Source of the DNA: Actinomycetota bacterium
GTDB lineage: Bacteria; Actinomycetota; Actinomycetes; Nanopelagicales; Nanopelagicaceae
NCBI GenBank assembly: GCA_947451045.1
Contig: CANFXM010000004.1
Coordinates: 1 to 42,306, forward strand
DNA length: 42,306 bases
Direction of reading: 5' to 3'
Shown: positions 31,507-39,573 of the stretch, in pieces
Layout: every line of letters starts with the position of its first letter
Numbering within the stretch: the stretch's first letter is position 1
Translations under genes and position numbers: made by a program
The notes under the pieces: model-generated
The model's input: only the letters and a program-made list of their open reading frames with translations
Database searches by the model: none
Told to the model about the DNA's origin: nothing

Positions 31507-32606
31507 AAAGATTTACTCCCAAACGCATTGCGTTGGCACTCATAGCGCCAGTGGGTGCAGCAATTTTTTCAATAATCATTTCTAGTGTGGCAGTACTCGC
31601 AACTCATAAATCTCCATTTGATGCGTATAAGACAATGTGGCAATTTGGTACACAATCAAGTCAATTGATGGAGATGCTCAACATAGCTACCCCGTATTAC
31701 ATTGCTGCACTTGCAATCGCCCTCACATTTCGTGCGGGACTTTTCAACATTGGTGTTGAAGGTCAATTACGACTTGGAGCACTATTTTCGGCATACATAG
31801 GGGCAATGTTCACATTGCCACCAGTGCTACATATATTGGCAATATTTATCATTGCGATGACTTTTGGCGGTTTGTGGGCTTCGATTGCCGCATATCTCAA
31901 AGTTCGTCGTGGTGTTAGTGAAGTTATTTCAACAATCATGCTCAACAGTATGGCTGGTGGATTATCTGCTTATTTATTGTCGAGACATTTCACAATCAAA
32001 GTTGCCGGTTCCAATAATCTAGAAACAAAACAACTACCTGCCTCTGCTCACGTACCAAGCTTGAAGCATTTATTTTCATCTTTTGGTATCGAAGGTCAAC
32101 ATGGAAGTAGTGTCTATGGAATGTTTCCTATAGCTATTTGTTTAGGAATCGCATTTTGGTTTATCGTCAATCGCACTCGTTTTGGTTTTGAATTGCGTGC
32201 ATCAGGAGCCAACCCATTCGCAGCTCGAGTCAGCGGAGTTAATTCAAAGAAGATGACTTTTATCGCACTCTCGGCAAGTGGAGCAATAGCTGGCTTAGCC
32301 GGACTACCGACAGTATTAGGCGAGACGTATTCATATAACTTGGGTTTTAGAGCTGGTATTGGTTTCTCCGCAATTGCCGTTGCTTTACTGGGCCGAAATA
32401 CAGCATCTGGAATGGCCTTGAGCGCACTGCTCTTCGGCTTCCTCGAAGTGAGTTCACGCGCACTTGAACTAATCGATATTGCCCCTGAAACCTATGTGAT
32501 TATGCAAGGTTCAATTCTTTTGAGTTCGGTGATTGCGTATGAACTTGTACGGCGTTACAAGATCACTTTACAAAGCAACGAGCATGCAAAGGCGTTGGAG
32601 TCATGA
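31503..32606 (+). CDS. Nucleoside ABC importer permease (NupB/YufP-like)
   Basis: A 367-residue BPD-transporter type 2 family permease with about nine to ten hydrophobic segments. AALAIALTFRAGLFNIGVEGQLRLGALFSAYIGAMF is the conserved motif of nucleoside and BMP-linked permeases, and VRRGVSEVISTIMLNSMAGGLSAYLL and FGFELRASGANPFAARVSGVN (coupling region) are also typical. It overlaps the ATPase gene and the second permease gene by four bases each (ATGA), consistent with a heterodimeric channel made in equal amounts. Confidence 0.92.
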   Translation: MKRFTPKRIALALIAPVGAAIFSIIISSVAVLATHKSPFDAYKTMWQFGTQSSQLMEMLNIATPYYIAALAIALTFRAGLFNIGVEGQLRLGALFSAYIGAMFTLPPVLHILAIFIIAMTFGGLWASIAAYLKVRRGVSEVISTIMLNSMAGGLSAYLLSRHFTIKVAGSNNLETKQLPASAHVPSLKHLFSSFGIEGQHGSSVYGMFPIAICLGIAFWFIVNRTRFGFELRASGANPFAARVSGVNSKKMTFIALSASGAIAGLAGLPTVLGETYSYNLGFRAGIGFSAIAVALLGRNTASGMALSALLFGFLEVSSRALELIDIAPETYVIMQGSILLSSVIAYELVRRYKITLQSNEHAKALES

Positions 32607-33838
32607 AAAATAAAGTAAACCGTATCCTGCTTTCCATCTTTGGACTTATTTTTGTTCTATCCATCATCCGTCTCATTACTGGTGCATCGGATTTGACCAG
32701 CTTAGGAACTGCATCTGCTGCTTTGCTTTTATCGGTTCCAATTGTGCTTGCCGGATTAGGTGGTTTGTTCGCAGAGCGTGCAGGTGTTGTAAATATTGGT
32801 CTTGAAGGCATGATGATTATGGGAGCGTGGGCTGGCGGATTTATTGGTAATAAGAGTGGGCCATGGTGGGGAATTTTAGGTGCGATAGTTTTCGGTGCTG
32901 TTGGCGCTCTTATACATGCAATTGCAACTATTACTTTTGGAGTTGATCACGTCGTTTCTGGTGTTGCAATAAATATTATTGCTGCTGGATTAGTTCGCTA
33001 TCTTTCTACAATTCTTTACCAAGGTGGATCATGGCCCGGGCCATCGCAGTCACCTGATATGTCATCTATTCCTCTCAATGGTCTTCCAGTGCTTTCAGGT
33101 GGAAAATTTTTTGGTTGGAAGAGTCCGGATCTGTTGCAATCACTGGGAGATAAGCATTGGTTCTTTATCTCCGATATAGCATCGGTACTTCGTGGCATCA
33201 CTGGCGATCTTTCTTACGTCACCGTCTTAGCAATTGCGTGCGTACCACTTTCCTTCCTAATCTTGTGGAAGACAAGTTTTGGATTACGTCTGCGCAGTGC
33301 CGGTGAAGCTCCAACTGCTGCTGAATCACTTGGCGTCAATGTTTATAAGATGAAATATGTCGGCGTCTTATTATCTGGAGCATTTGCAGGTTTTGGTGGT
33401 GGGTTTTTATCAATCGTTGCCGCAAATCATTATCAGGAGAATCAAGTTGCTGGCCGCGGATATATCGGTTTAGCGGCGCTGCTCTTTGGTAATTGGCGCC
33501 CCGGAGGCCTCCTTGCTGGCGCTGGACTCTTTGGATTTGCAGATGCACTCCAGTTACGTGATTCGGCCGCAATACATGCACTTTTATTATTTATTGTCTT
33601 TATTTTGGTTTTTATCGTTTATCGAAATATCCGCAAAGGAAAAATTCTGTCTGCAGTTATCAGTGGGGTATTTGCATTACTAACAATGTGGTTCTTTATT
33701 TCGACTAAAGAACTACCAGGGCAATTAGTAACAATGACGCCATATATCGCGACACTTCTAGTTCTTTCACTCTCTTCCCAGCGCCTAAGACCACCTGCAG
33801 CAGATGGAATTCCGTACCGTCGAGGGGGATTGCGATAA
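32603..33838 (+). CDS. Nucleoside ABC importer permease (NupC/YufQ-like)
   Basis: The second permease half, 411 residues. GLGGLFAERAGVVNIGLEGMMIMGAWAGGF and FGVDHVVSGVAINIIAAGLVRYL are the family motifs, and FGLRLRSAGEAPTAAESLGVNVYKMK is the coupling region. It is longer than typical YufQ-like proteins (about 320 residues): after the core it has extra hydrophobic segments (ALLLFIVFILVFIVY, AVISGVFALLTMWFF and YIATLLVLSLSSQ). Its TAA shares one base with the cdd ATG (TAATG), so transport and deamination genes are directly coupled. Confidence 0.92.
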   Translation: MKNKVNRILLSIFGLIFVLSIIRLITGASDLTSLGTASAALLLSVPIVLAGLGGLFAERAGVVNIGLEGMMIMGAWAGGFIGNKSGPWWGILGAIVFGAVGALIHAIATITFGVDHVVSGVAINIIAAGLVRYLSTILYQGGSWPGPSQSPDMSSIPLNGLPVLSGGKFFGWKSPDLLQSLGDKHWFFISDIASVLRGITGDLSYVTVLAIACVPLSFLILWKTSFGLRLRSAGEAPTAAESLGVNVYKMKYVGVLLSGAFAGFGGGFLSIVAANHYQENQVAGRGYIGLAALLFGNWRPGGLLAGAGLFGFADALQLRDSAAIHALLLFIVFILVFIVYRNIRKGKILSAVISGVFALLTMWFFISTKELPGQLVTMTPYIATLLVLSLSSQRLRPPAADGIPYRRGGLR

Positions 33839-34236
33839 TGGAAATTAATTGGGATCTTCTACGTAGTGAAGCCACAAAGATAATGAAAAGTGCTTATGCT
33901 CCATATTCGAAATTTCCAGTCGGTGTTGCTGCATTGGTCAACGATGGTCGAATTGTTACAGGCTGCAATGTTGAAAATGCAAGCTATGGACTTGGTTTAT
34001 GTGCAGAGTGCGGACTAGTTTCATCTTTGATTTCAAGCGGCGGTGGACGACTCGTTGCGGCAGTCTGTGTAGATGGACAAGGAAATTATTTGGCACCATG
34101 TGGTCGTTGTAGGCAATTGCTTTTCGAACATGGTGGTCCGCAGATGAAGTTGATGACGGATACGGGAATTCAAGAAATGTCAGCAATTTTGCCATGGGCA
34201 TTTGGCCCTGAAGACCTAGATCGTAATGAAAGATAA
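33838..34236 (+). CDS. cdd: Cytidine deaminase
   Basis: A homotetramer-type cytidine deaminase of 132 residues that converts (deoxy)cytidine to (deoxy)uridine. Substrate residues are in GCNVENASYGLGLCAE, where Cys is a zinc ligand and Glu the proton shuttle. The other two zinc cysteines are in APCGRCRQLL. The start overlaps the permease stop by one base, and deoA follows with no spacer. The uridine and deoxyuridine it makes are substrates for the next enzyme. Confidence 0.96.
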   Translation: MEINWDLLRSEATKIMKSAYAPYSKFPVGVAALVNDGRIVTGCNVENASYGLGLCAECGLVSSLISSGGGRLVAAVCVDGQGNYLAPCGRCRQLLFEHGGPQMKLMTDTGIQEMSAILPWAFGPEDLDRNER

Positions 34237-35541
34237 ATGAGCGCAATCGAAAAGTATTCAGCTGCCGAAATAATTGCAGCAAAACGGGATAAGCACGTTC
34301 TCAATGATTCGCAGATTGATTGGGTTATCGATGCCTACACTCGCGGCGTAGTAGCTGATGAACAAATGTCGGCACTGCTTATGGCAATTCTTCTCAATGG
34401 CATGCAACTACCGGAAATTTCACGATGGACTGATGCCATGATAAATAGTGGTGAAAAAATGAATTGGTCGGTACTCAATCGCCCAACTGTAGATAAACAT
34501 TCGACGGGTGGCGTTGGTGACAAAATAACTCTGCCTTTAGCCCCTCTTGTTGCCGCATGCGGAGCAGCGGTTCCCCAACTATCGGGGCGAGGACTTGGTC
34601 ACACTGGTGGAACGCTCGATAAATTAGAATCAATCCCTGGATGGCGCGCCTCTCTATCAAATGAAGAGATGCTTGCGGTACTTCAAGATTGTGGCGCTGT
34701 TATTTGCGCTGCAGGAGCGGGACTCGCACCTGCTGATAAAAAACTTTATGCACTTCGCGATGTTACGGCGACAGTGGAAGCAATCCCTTTGATTGCATCA
34801 TCGATTATGAGCAAGAAGATCGCCGAAGGTACAGGTGCACTTATCTTGGATGTAAAGACTGGCGTTGGTGCATTTATGAGCGATCCAGAGAAAGCAAAAG
34901 AATTAGCACGTGTCATGGTAGGCCTGGGTAAAAAAGCGGGAATTAAAACTCGAGCATTAGTAACTGCAATGGATATTCCACTTGGACTCACCGCAGGCAA
35001 TGCACTTGAAGTTCGTGAATCGGTAGAAGTCTTATCAGGTGGTGGGCCAGCAGATATTGTTGAACTTACTTTGATTCTCGCTCGTGAGATGTTAGAAGTT
35101 GCAGGAATTTCTGGCAAAGATCCAGAAAAAGCGCTCAAAGATGGAAGCGCCATGGATGTATGGCGACGTATGATTATTGCGCAAGGTGGAAATCCAGATG
35201 CTGCACTCCCTGTTGCGCGCGAAACAAAAGTTATTACTGCGCAATCATCGGGAACAATGCTGAGTATGGATGCAATGAAAGTCGGAATTGCGACCTGGCG
35301 ACTTGGTGCAGGACGTTCACGCCAAGGTGAAAAAGTTCAAGCAGGTGCCGGTATTGAAATTCATTGCAAGCCAGGTGAAAAGATTTCTGCCGGAGCTCCC
35401 ATATTTACTCTTCACACCGATACACCAGAAGCTTTTGCTCGAGCAGAAGAAGCTCTCACTGATGTTGTCACTATTGGTGATTTAGCAAAAGGCGAAAGTG
35501 TCGATAGATTGCCCTTGGTACTAGAGCGAATTACAGAATAG
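34237..35541 (+). CDS. deoA: Thymidine / pyrimidine-nucleoside phosphorylase
   Basis: A 434-residue phosphorylase that releases pyrimidine bases and leaves (deoxy)ribose-1-phosphate. The phosphate and substrate sites appear as KHSTGGVGDKITLPLAPLVAACG, GRGLGHTGGTLDKLESIPGW and IASSIMSKKIAEGTGALILDVKTGVGAFM. Thymidine and uridine phosphorylases of this fold are hard to tell apart by eye, so specificity may extend to uridine. The start is directly after the cdd stop. Confidence 0.95.
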   Translation: MSAIEKYSAAEIIAAKRDKHVLNDSQIDWVIDAYTRGVVADEQMSALLMAILLNGMQLPEISRWTDAMINSGEKMNWSVLNRPTVDKHSTGGVGDKITLPLAPLVAACGAAVPQLSGRGLGHTGGTLDKLESIPGWRASLSNEEMLAVLQDCGAVICAAGAGLAPADKKLYALRDVTATVEAIPLIASSIMSKKIAEGTGALILDVKTGVGAFMSDPEKAKELARVMVGLGKKAGIKTRALVTAMDIPLGLTAGNALEVRESVEVLSGGGPADIVELTLILAREMLEVAGISGKDPEKALKDGSAMDVWRRMIIAQGGNPDAALPVARETKVITAQSSGTMLSMDAMKVGIATWRLGAGRSRQGEKVQAGAGIEIHCKPGEKISAGAPIFTLHTDTPEAFARAEEALTDVVTIGDLAKGESVDRLPLVLERITE

Positions 35542-35549
35542 GTTTAAAA

Positions 35550-36644
35550 ATGAGTTTGACCAGTATTCCTTCAAAGAATCAAATTAAGCGCCTTCCAAAA
35601 GTAGTAATCCATGATCACTTAGATGGAGGATTGCGCCCTCAAACAATTATCGATATCGCACAGGAGATTGGCTACACAGCTCTACCAACTCTAGATGCTG
35701 ATGAATTAGCGACATGGTTTCGCGAATCTTGTGATTCTGGTTCACTCGTTAGATATCTGGAAACGTTCTCGCACACTATTGCTGTAATGCAACGCCGCGA
35801 AGACATCATTCGCGTGGCACGAGAGTGTGCACTTGATTTGGCTCGAGATGGTGTGGTTTATGCCGAAGTTCGTGGGGCCCCAGAACTCTTTACTGAAAAA
35901 GGATTGAGTATTGAAGAAGTAATAGAAGCCACAATTGAGGGATATCGCTTAGGCATGGAGGATGCGCGAAGCGAAGGCCACCCAATACTTGTTCGTGGAC
36001 TGCTCTGTGGAATGCGACAGAATAATCTTTCAGATAAAGTCGCCGAACTCGTAGTGAAATATCGTAATGATGGAATTGTCGGTTTCGATATTGCCGGACC
36101 TGAGGATGGATTTCCACCAAGTAATCAGAAAAGTGCTTTTGATTATTTACGCCAAGAAGATGCCCACTTTACGATTCATGCTGGTGAGGCCTATGGTCTG
36201 CCATCAATATGGGAAGCGGTTCAGATCTGCGGAGCAGAGCGCTTGGGCCACGGCGTACGAATTATTGATGATATTGATTTTTCTGGAGCAGAACCAAAGC
36301 TTGGCAAACTGGCTTCTTATATTCGTGATCGACGTATTCCACTTGAGTTATGTCCAACATCGAATCTGCAAACAGGGGCGGCAAAGAGCTATGCCGAACA
36401 TCCCATTGGTAAATTGGCACAACTTCGGTTTCGAATCACATTGAATACAGATAATCGATTGATGAGTCAGACATCCATGTCATTTGAAATGGAATCAATG
36501 GTTGAGGCATTCAATTGGAATTTTTCTGAACTGCAGCGCGTGACAATCAATGCGATGAAAAGCGCCTTTATTCCTTACCCAGATCGATTAAAAATAATTG
36601 AAGAAATTATCAAACCCGGATATGCAAAGGTTTCTGCTGAATAA
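35550..36644 (+). CDS. add: Adenosine deaminase
   Basis: A zinc amidohydrolase of 364 residues that deaminates (deoxy)adenosine to (deoxy)inosine. H21 and H23 in HDHLDGGLRP bind zinc. HAGEAYGLPSIWEAVQICGAERLGHGVRI supplies the third His, the catalytic Glu and the His of the HGV motif. NTDNRLMSQTSMS holds the metal-binding Asp; NTDNR in place of NTDDP is, as I recall, usual in actinobacterial Add. It follows deoA by eight bases. A purine-nucleoside phosphorylase, which would complete the path, is not in this window. Confidence 0.95.
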   Translation: MSLTSIPSKNQIKRLPKVVIHDHLDGGLRPQTIIDIAQEIGYTALPTLDADELATWFRESCDSGSLVRYLETFSHTIAVMQRREDIIRVARECALDLARDGVVYAEVRGAPELFTEKGLSIEEVIEATIEGYRLGMEDARSEGHPILVRGLLCGMRQNNLSDKVAELVVKYRNDGIVGFDIAGPEDGFPPSNQKSAFDYLRQEDAHFTIHAGEAYGLPSIWEAVQICGAERLGHGVRIIDDIDFSGAEPKLGKLASYIRDRRIPLELCPTSNLQTGAAKSYAEHPIGKLAQLRFRITLNTDNRLMSQTSMSFEMESMVEAFNWNFSELQRVTINAMKSAFIPYPDRLKIIEEIIKPGYAKVSAE

Positions 36645-37829
36645 ATGATAGATTTTAGCGACCCCAGTTTTGCTGAAAACCCCTATCCAGGGCTTTCTGA
36701 GATACGAAGTGCAGGCAAACCAATCTGGCATGAGGGCCTACAAATATTCCTAGCGGCTACACATGAGGACGCAAATAATGTTTTCCGTAATAAATCATTA
36801 GGGCGAATATTCAAGGAAAAGTCACCTGAGTTTGAATGGGAAATTTTCAATTGGTTACACGCAGATTCAATCTTGGATAGTGAACCCCCCAAGCACACCC
36901 GCTTACGTTCTTTGGTCACGAAAGCATTCAACCGCCAAAAAATTGAGGGCATGCGCCCCGCTGTCGAACGAATCAGTCAGAGACTATTAGATGAGATAGA
37001 TATCAAAATAAAAAATAACGAAACTTTTGATCTCATAGGAGACTATGCCGAGCCGCTTCCTGTGAAAATTATTGCAGATCTACTAGGTTTTCCTGAATCC
37101 GAAGAGCATCTGTTGCGACCATGGTCACAAGCCATTGTAAAAATGTATGAAGTAAATCCAAGCCAGCTATATCAAGACGAAGCCAAAAAAGCGGCTCGAG
37201 AATTTGCTGATTATGTACATCAATTAGCAACCTACCGAAAGACAAATCCTGGTAACGATCTTATTTCTGAATTAGCGGCTGTAGAAGAAGGCGGCGAAAA
37301 ACTCAATGCTCATGAACTGGTTGCAACGTGTGTACTTCTCTTGAATGCAGGACATGAAGCCAGCGTCAATGCTTTTGGTAATGGGATGGTTGCTGTACTT
37401 GAACGAGAAGATCAAGCAAAATTACTACGCCAAAATGCTCGAGCGATAACGGAAACTGCGGTCGAAGAATTTATGCGCTTTGACGCGCCCCTGCATCTAT
37501 TTGAAAGAACAGCAACCGCACCAACAGAAATTGGTGGAGTAAGAATTGAACCAGGACAAAAAATTGCTTCCTTAATTGGTTCGGCAAATCGAGACGAAAA
37601 AGTTTTTCAGAATCCCACGGAGATGAATATTTTGCGTGATCCAAACCCTCATATTGGTTTTGGCGCTGGGATTCATTTCTGTATTGGAGCGCCACTTGCA
37701 CGCTTAGAAATGAGTGTTTCATTGCCTGCGATTTGGGAAAAATTTCCGACTATGAAACTGGCTTCAACGCCTGTGCGCAGACCTACCTTTGTGTTACGAG
37801 GTTATGAAAGTGTCGCTATCTCACTCTGA
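36645..37829 (+). CDS. Cytochrome P450
   Basis: A soluble bacterial P450 of 394 residues. The heme-Cys loop is FGAGIHFCIGAPLARLEM (C346), the K-helix ExxR is in VEEFMRFDAP, and the I-helix has AGHEAS, with Ser in place of the usual Thr of the oxygen-activating pair. The N-terminus has no membrane anchor. No ferredoxin or ferredoxin reductase gene is near. The ATG follows the add stop with no spacer, so it is the last gene of the nucleoside operon, an unusual place for a P450; its substrate is unknown. Its 3' end overlaps the convergent ribokinase gene by 28 bases. Confidence 0.95.
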   Translation: MIDFSDPSFAENPYPGLSEIRSAGKPIWHEGLQIFLAATHEDANNVFRNKSLGRIFKEKSPEFEWEIFNWLHADSILDSEPPKHTRLRSLVTKAFNRQKIEGMRPAVERISQRLLDEIDIKIKNNETFDLIGDYAEPLPVKIIADLLGFPESEEHLLRPWSQAIVKMYEVNPSQLYQDEAKKAAREFADYVHQLATYRKTNPGNDLISELAAVEEGGEKLNAHELVATCVLLLNAGHEASVNAFGNGMVAVLEREDQAKLLRQNARAITETAVEEFMRFDAPLHLFERTATAPTEIGGVRIEPGQKIASLIGSANRDEKVFQNPTEMNILRDPNPHIGFGAGIHFCIGAPLARLEMSVSLPAIWEKFPTMKLASTPVRRPTFVLRGYESVAISL

Positions 37830-38704
37830 GTTGGATAGGAAGCTTGCGCACCTTTTCGAGTCACGCTGAGCGCTGAAGTCTTACAACCGAGTTCAATAGC
37901 TTCGATGGCACTTTTTCCAGCAGAAAGTGCAGCTACAAATGTACCGACAAAACAATCGCCCGCACCGGTTGTATCGATTGCATTTACTCGGGGTGCTGCA
38001 ATATTAGTAACCGTTCCATCAGATGTAATGAGAGCGGCCCCCGATGCCCCCAAAGTGACTATTGAGTTCTTGCCTGGACGAAATGTTCTTAGAGCTTCAT
38101 CTGTTGTTGGTTCTAGTTTTTGTGGATGCAGTTCACGGAATTCACTTTCATTTGGAATTAGCCAATCAGTGAGTTCTAATAATTCTGCAGGTAATTCTCG
38201 ATAGGGGGCTGGGTTGATTACCGTCAGACAACCACGGGCTTTTGCTGCTTTGAGGGCAGCTAGGTTGAGTTCTTCCTTAACTTCACTTTGAATTACCACG
38301 GCAAAAAGATTGGGTATTTCAGCAATCGCCTTTGAGATGGTCTCTATCTGCGTCTCGTTATTTGCACCAGGAATAATCACAATTCGATTTTCGCCAGTTT
38401 TTTCTACCCATATATGAGCTACACCGGTTGCAATAGGTGAGTGCTTGATGTAGTCAGAATGAATCCCTACATTTTTAAAATTCTCGGCAATTGATCTACC
38501 GAATAGATCCTCACCTAAAGTTCCTATGAAATAAGTTTGCGCACCATTATGGGCTGCCATCACAGCTTGATTGGCGCCCTTTCCACCAAAACCTGTTGTG
38601 AAGAGTTCACCAAGCAGAGTTTCACCACCTGCGGGAACTTTGTCGAGATAACAGGTTAGGTCCATCATGGCGCATCCAACGACAGCAATTGTTCTGGTTT
38701 TCAT
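37802..38704 (-). CDS. Ribokinase-like PfkB-family sugar kinase
   Basis: A PfkB kinase of 300 residues. The N-terminal GCAMMDLTCYLDKVPAGGETLLGELFTTGFGGKGANQAVMAAH is ribokinase-like, and the C-terminal DTTGAGDCFVGTFVAAL has the anion hole and catalytic Asp. It ends the pmm-deoC-ALDH-ALDH-like operon. Ribokinase is the closest overall match, but with deoC in the operon deoxyribokinase activity is also possible: deoxyribose phosphorylation would feed DeoC directly. The gene starts 26 bases after the ALDH-like gene and its end overlaps the P450 gene by 28 bases, with no terminator between. Confidence 0.87.
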   Translation of the reverse strand: MKTRTIAVVGCAMMDLTCYLDKVPAGGETLLGELFTTGFGGKGANQAVMAAHNGAQTYFIGTLGEDLFGRSIAENFKNVGIHSDYIKHSPIATGVAHIWVEKTGENRIVIIPGANNETQIETISKAIAEIPNLFAVVIQSEVKEELNLAALKAAKARGCLTVINPAPYRELPAELLELTDWLIPNESEFRELHPQKLEPTTDEALRTFRPGKNSIVTLGASGAALITSDGTVTNIAAPRVNAIDTTGAGDCFVGTFVAALSAGKSAIEAIELGCKTSALSVTRKGAQASYPTQSEIATLS

Positions 38705-38730
38705 AATGCTTCGAGTCTAGCCTTATAGAA

Positions 38731-39573
38731 CTAATTTCCGATTGGATGCCAGACAGTTTTAGCTTCCATAAAGGCAAGAATCCGGTCTGGGCTCGCTGCA
38801 CTAAACGAGCTGATTCGCTTGAGGTTTTCAGCTCCCGCAGTGCGTAATTCCCCACGTAATTTTGTCGGTACTCCAGAGATATCTAAGCCGTCGATATCCA
38901 TGTGAGAAGCAAACCACGGTGCTAGTTCACTAGATTTTCCAGTAAGAATATTTATAACGCCACCAGGAAGATCACTTGTCGCAAGTACCTCAGCAAAAGT
39001 TATTGCAGGAAGTGGTGCTTTGCTACTCGCTAGTGCGATGCATGTATTCCCAGAAACTATTACGGGTGCTATTGCATCAATGAGCCCAAGCAAAGATGGA
39101 GCCTCTGGTGCAATCACTCCAACAACTCCCATACTTTCTGGGATAGTGAAGTTGTAATAAGGGCCTGCAACTGGATTAGTAGAACCTGCAAGTGCAGACA
39201 ACTTATCGCTCCACCCGGCGTACCAAACTAAGCGGTCAATAGATTCTGAGACTTCTTTCTCTGCTTTCAATTTTGTAACGCCAGTAAGAAGAATAATTTC
39301 GTCAACAAATTGGGAGCGACGCCCTTCAAGCATTTCGGCAATCCGATAAAAAATTTGACCTTTATTGTAAGCAGTGGCCTTATTCCATCCTGGGTATGCG
39401 CTACGGGCTGCAACTACTGCATCTTTGAGATCTTTTCGAGAAGCCAGACATGGATTGGCTACAAAAACACCTTTCGAAGATTTCACTTCGTATGTGCGCC
39501 CAGATTCGGTGCGAGGAAAAGCACCACCGATATAAAGTTTGTATGTTTTCTTAATATCGATGCGATTACTCAT
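38731..39573 (-). CDS. Aldehyde dehydrogenase-like pseudoenzyme (coenzyme domain only)
   Basis: A 280-residue protein that follows the N-terminal half of an aldehyde dehydrogenase (KLYIGGAFPRTESGRTYEV, VVAARSAYPGWNKATAYNKGQIFYRIAEML). PWNFPLLM is replaced by PEAPSLLGL and the FTGSTEVG loop is lost. The protein stops before the place of the catalytic Cys and also lacks ELGGK, so it should not be active. It ends with EAKTVWHPIGN, as I recall conserved in similar short proteins beside deoC in other Actinobacteria, so this is a stable form and not fresh decay. I chose ATG 39573, which overlaps the active partner by eight bases, over the ORF-track start at 39597. A structural partner of that enzyme is the likely role. 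Confidence 0.85.
   Translation of the reverse strand: MSNRIDIKKTYKLYIGGAFPRTESGRTYEVKSSKGVFVANPCLASRKDLKDAVVAARSAYPGWNKATAYNKGQIFYRIAEMLEGRRSQFVDEIILLTGVTKLKAEKEVSESIDRLVWYAGWSDKLSALAGSTNPVAGPYYNFTIPESMGVVGVIAPEAPSLLGLIDAIAPVIVSGNTCIALASSKAPLPAITFAEVLATSDLPGGVINILTGKSSELAPWFASHMDIDGLDISGVPTKLRGELRTAGAENLKRISSFSAASPDRILAFMEAKTVWHPIGN

Noticed and set aside
38705-38740. Frameshifted C-terminal half of the short aldehyde dehydrogenase-like gene
   Set aside because: Only 26 bases separate its stop from the ribokinase start, and no catalytic-domain remnant is found in any frame.
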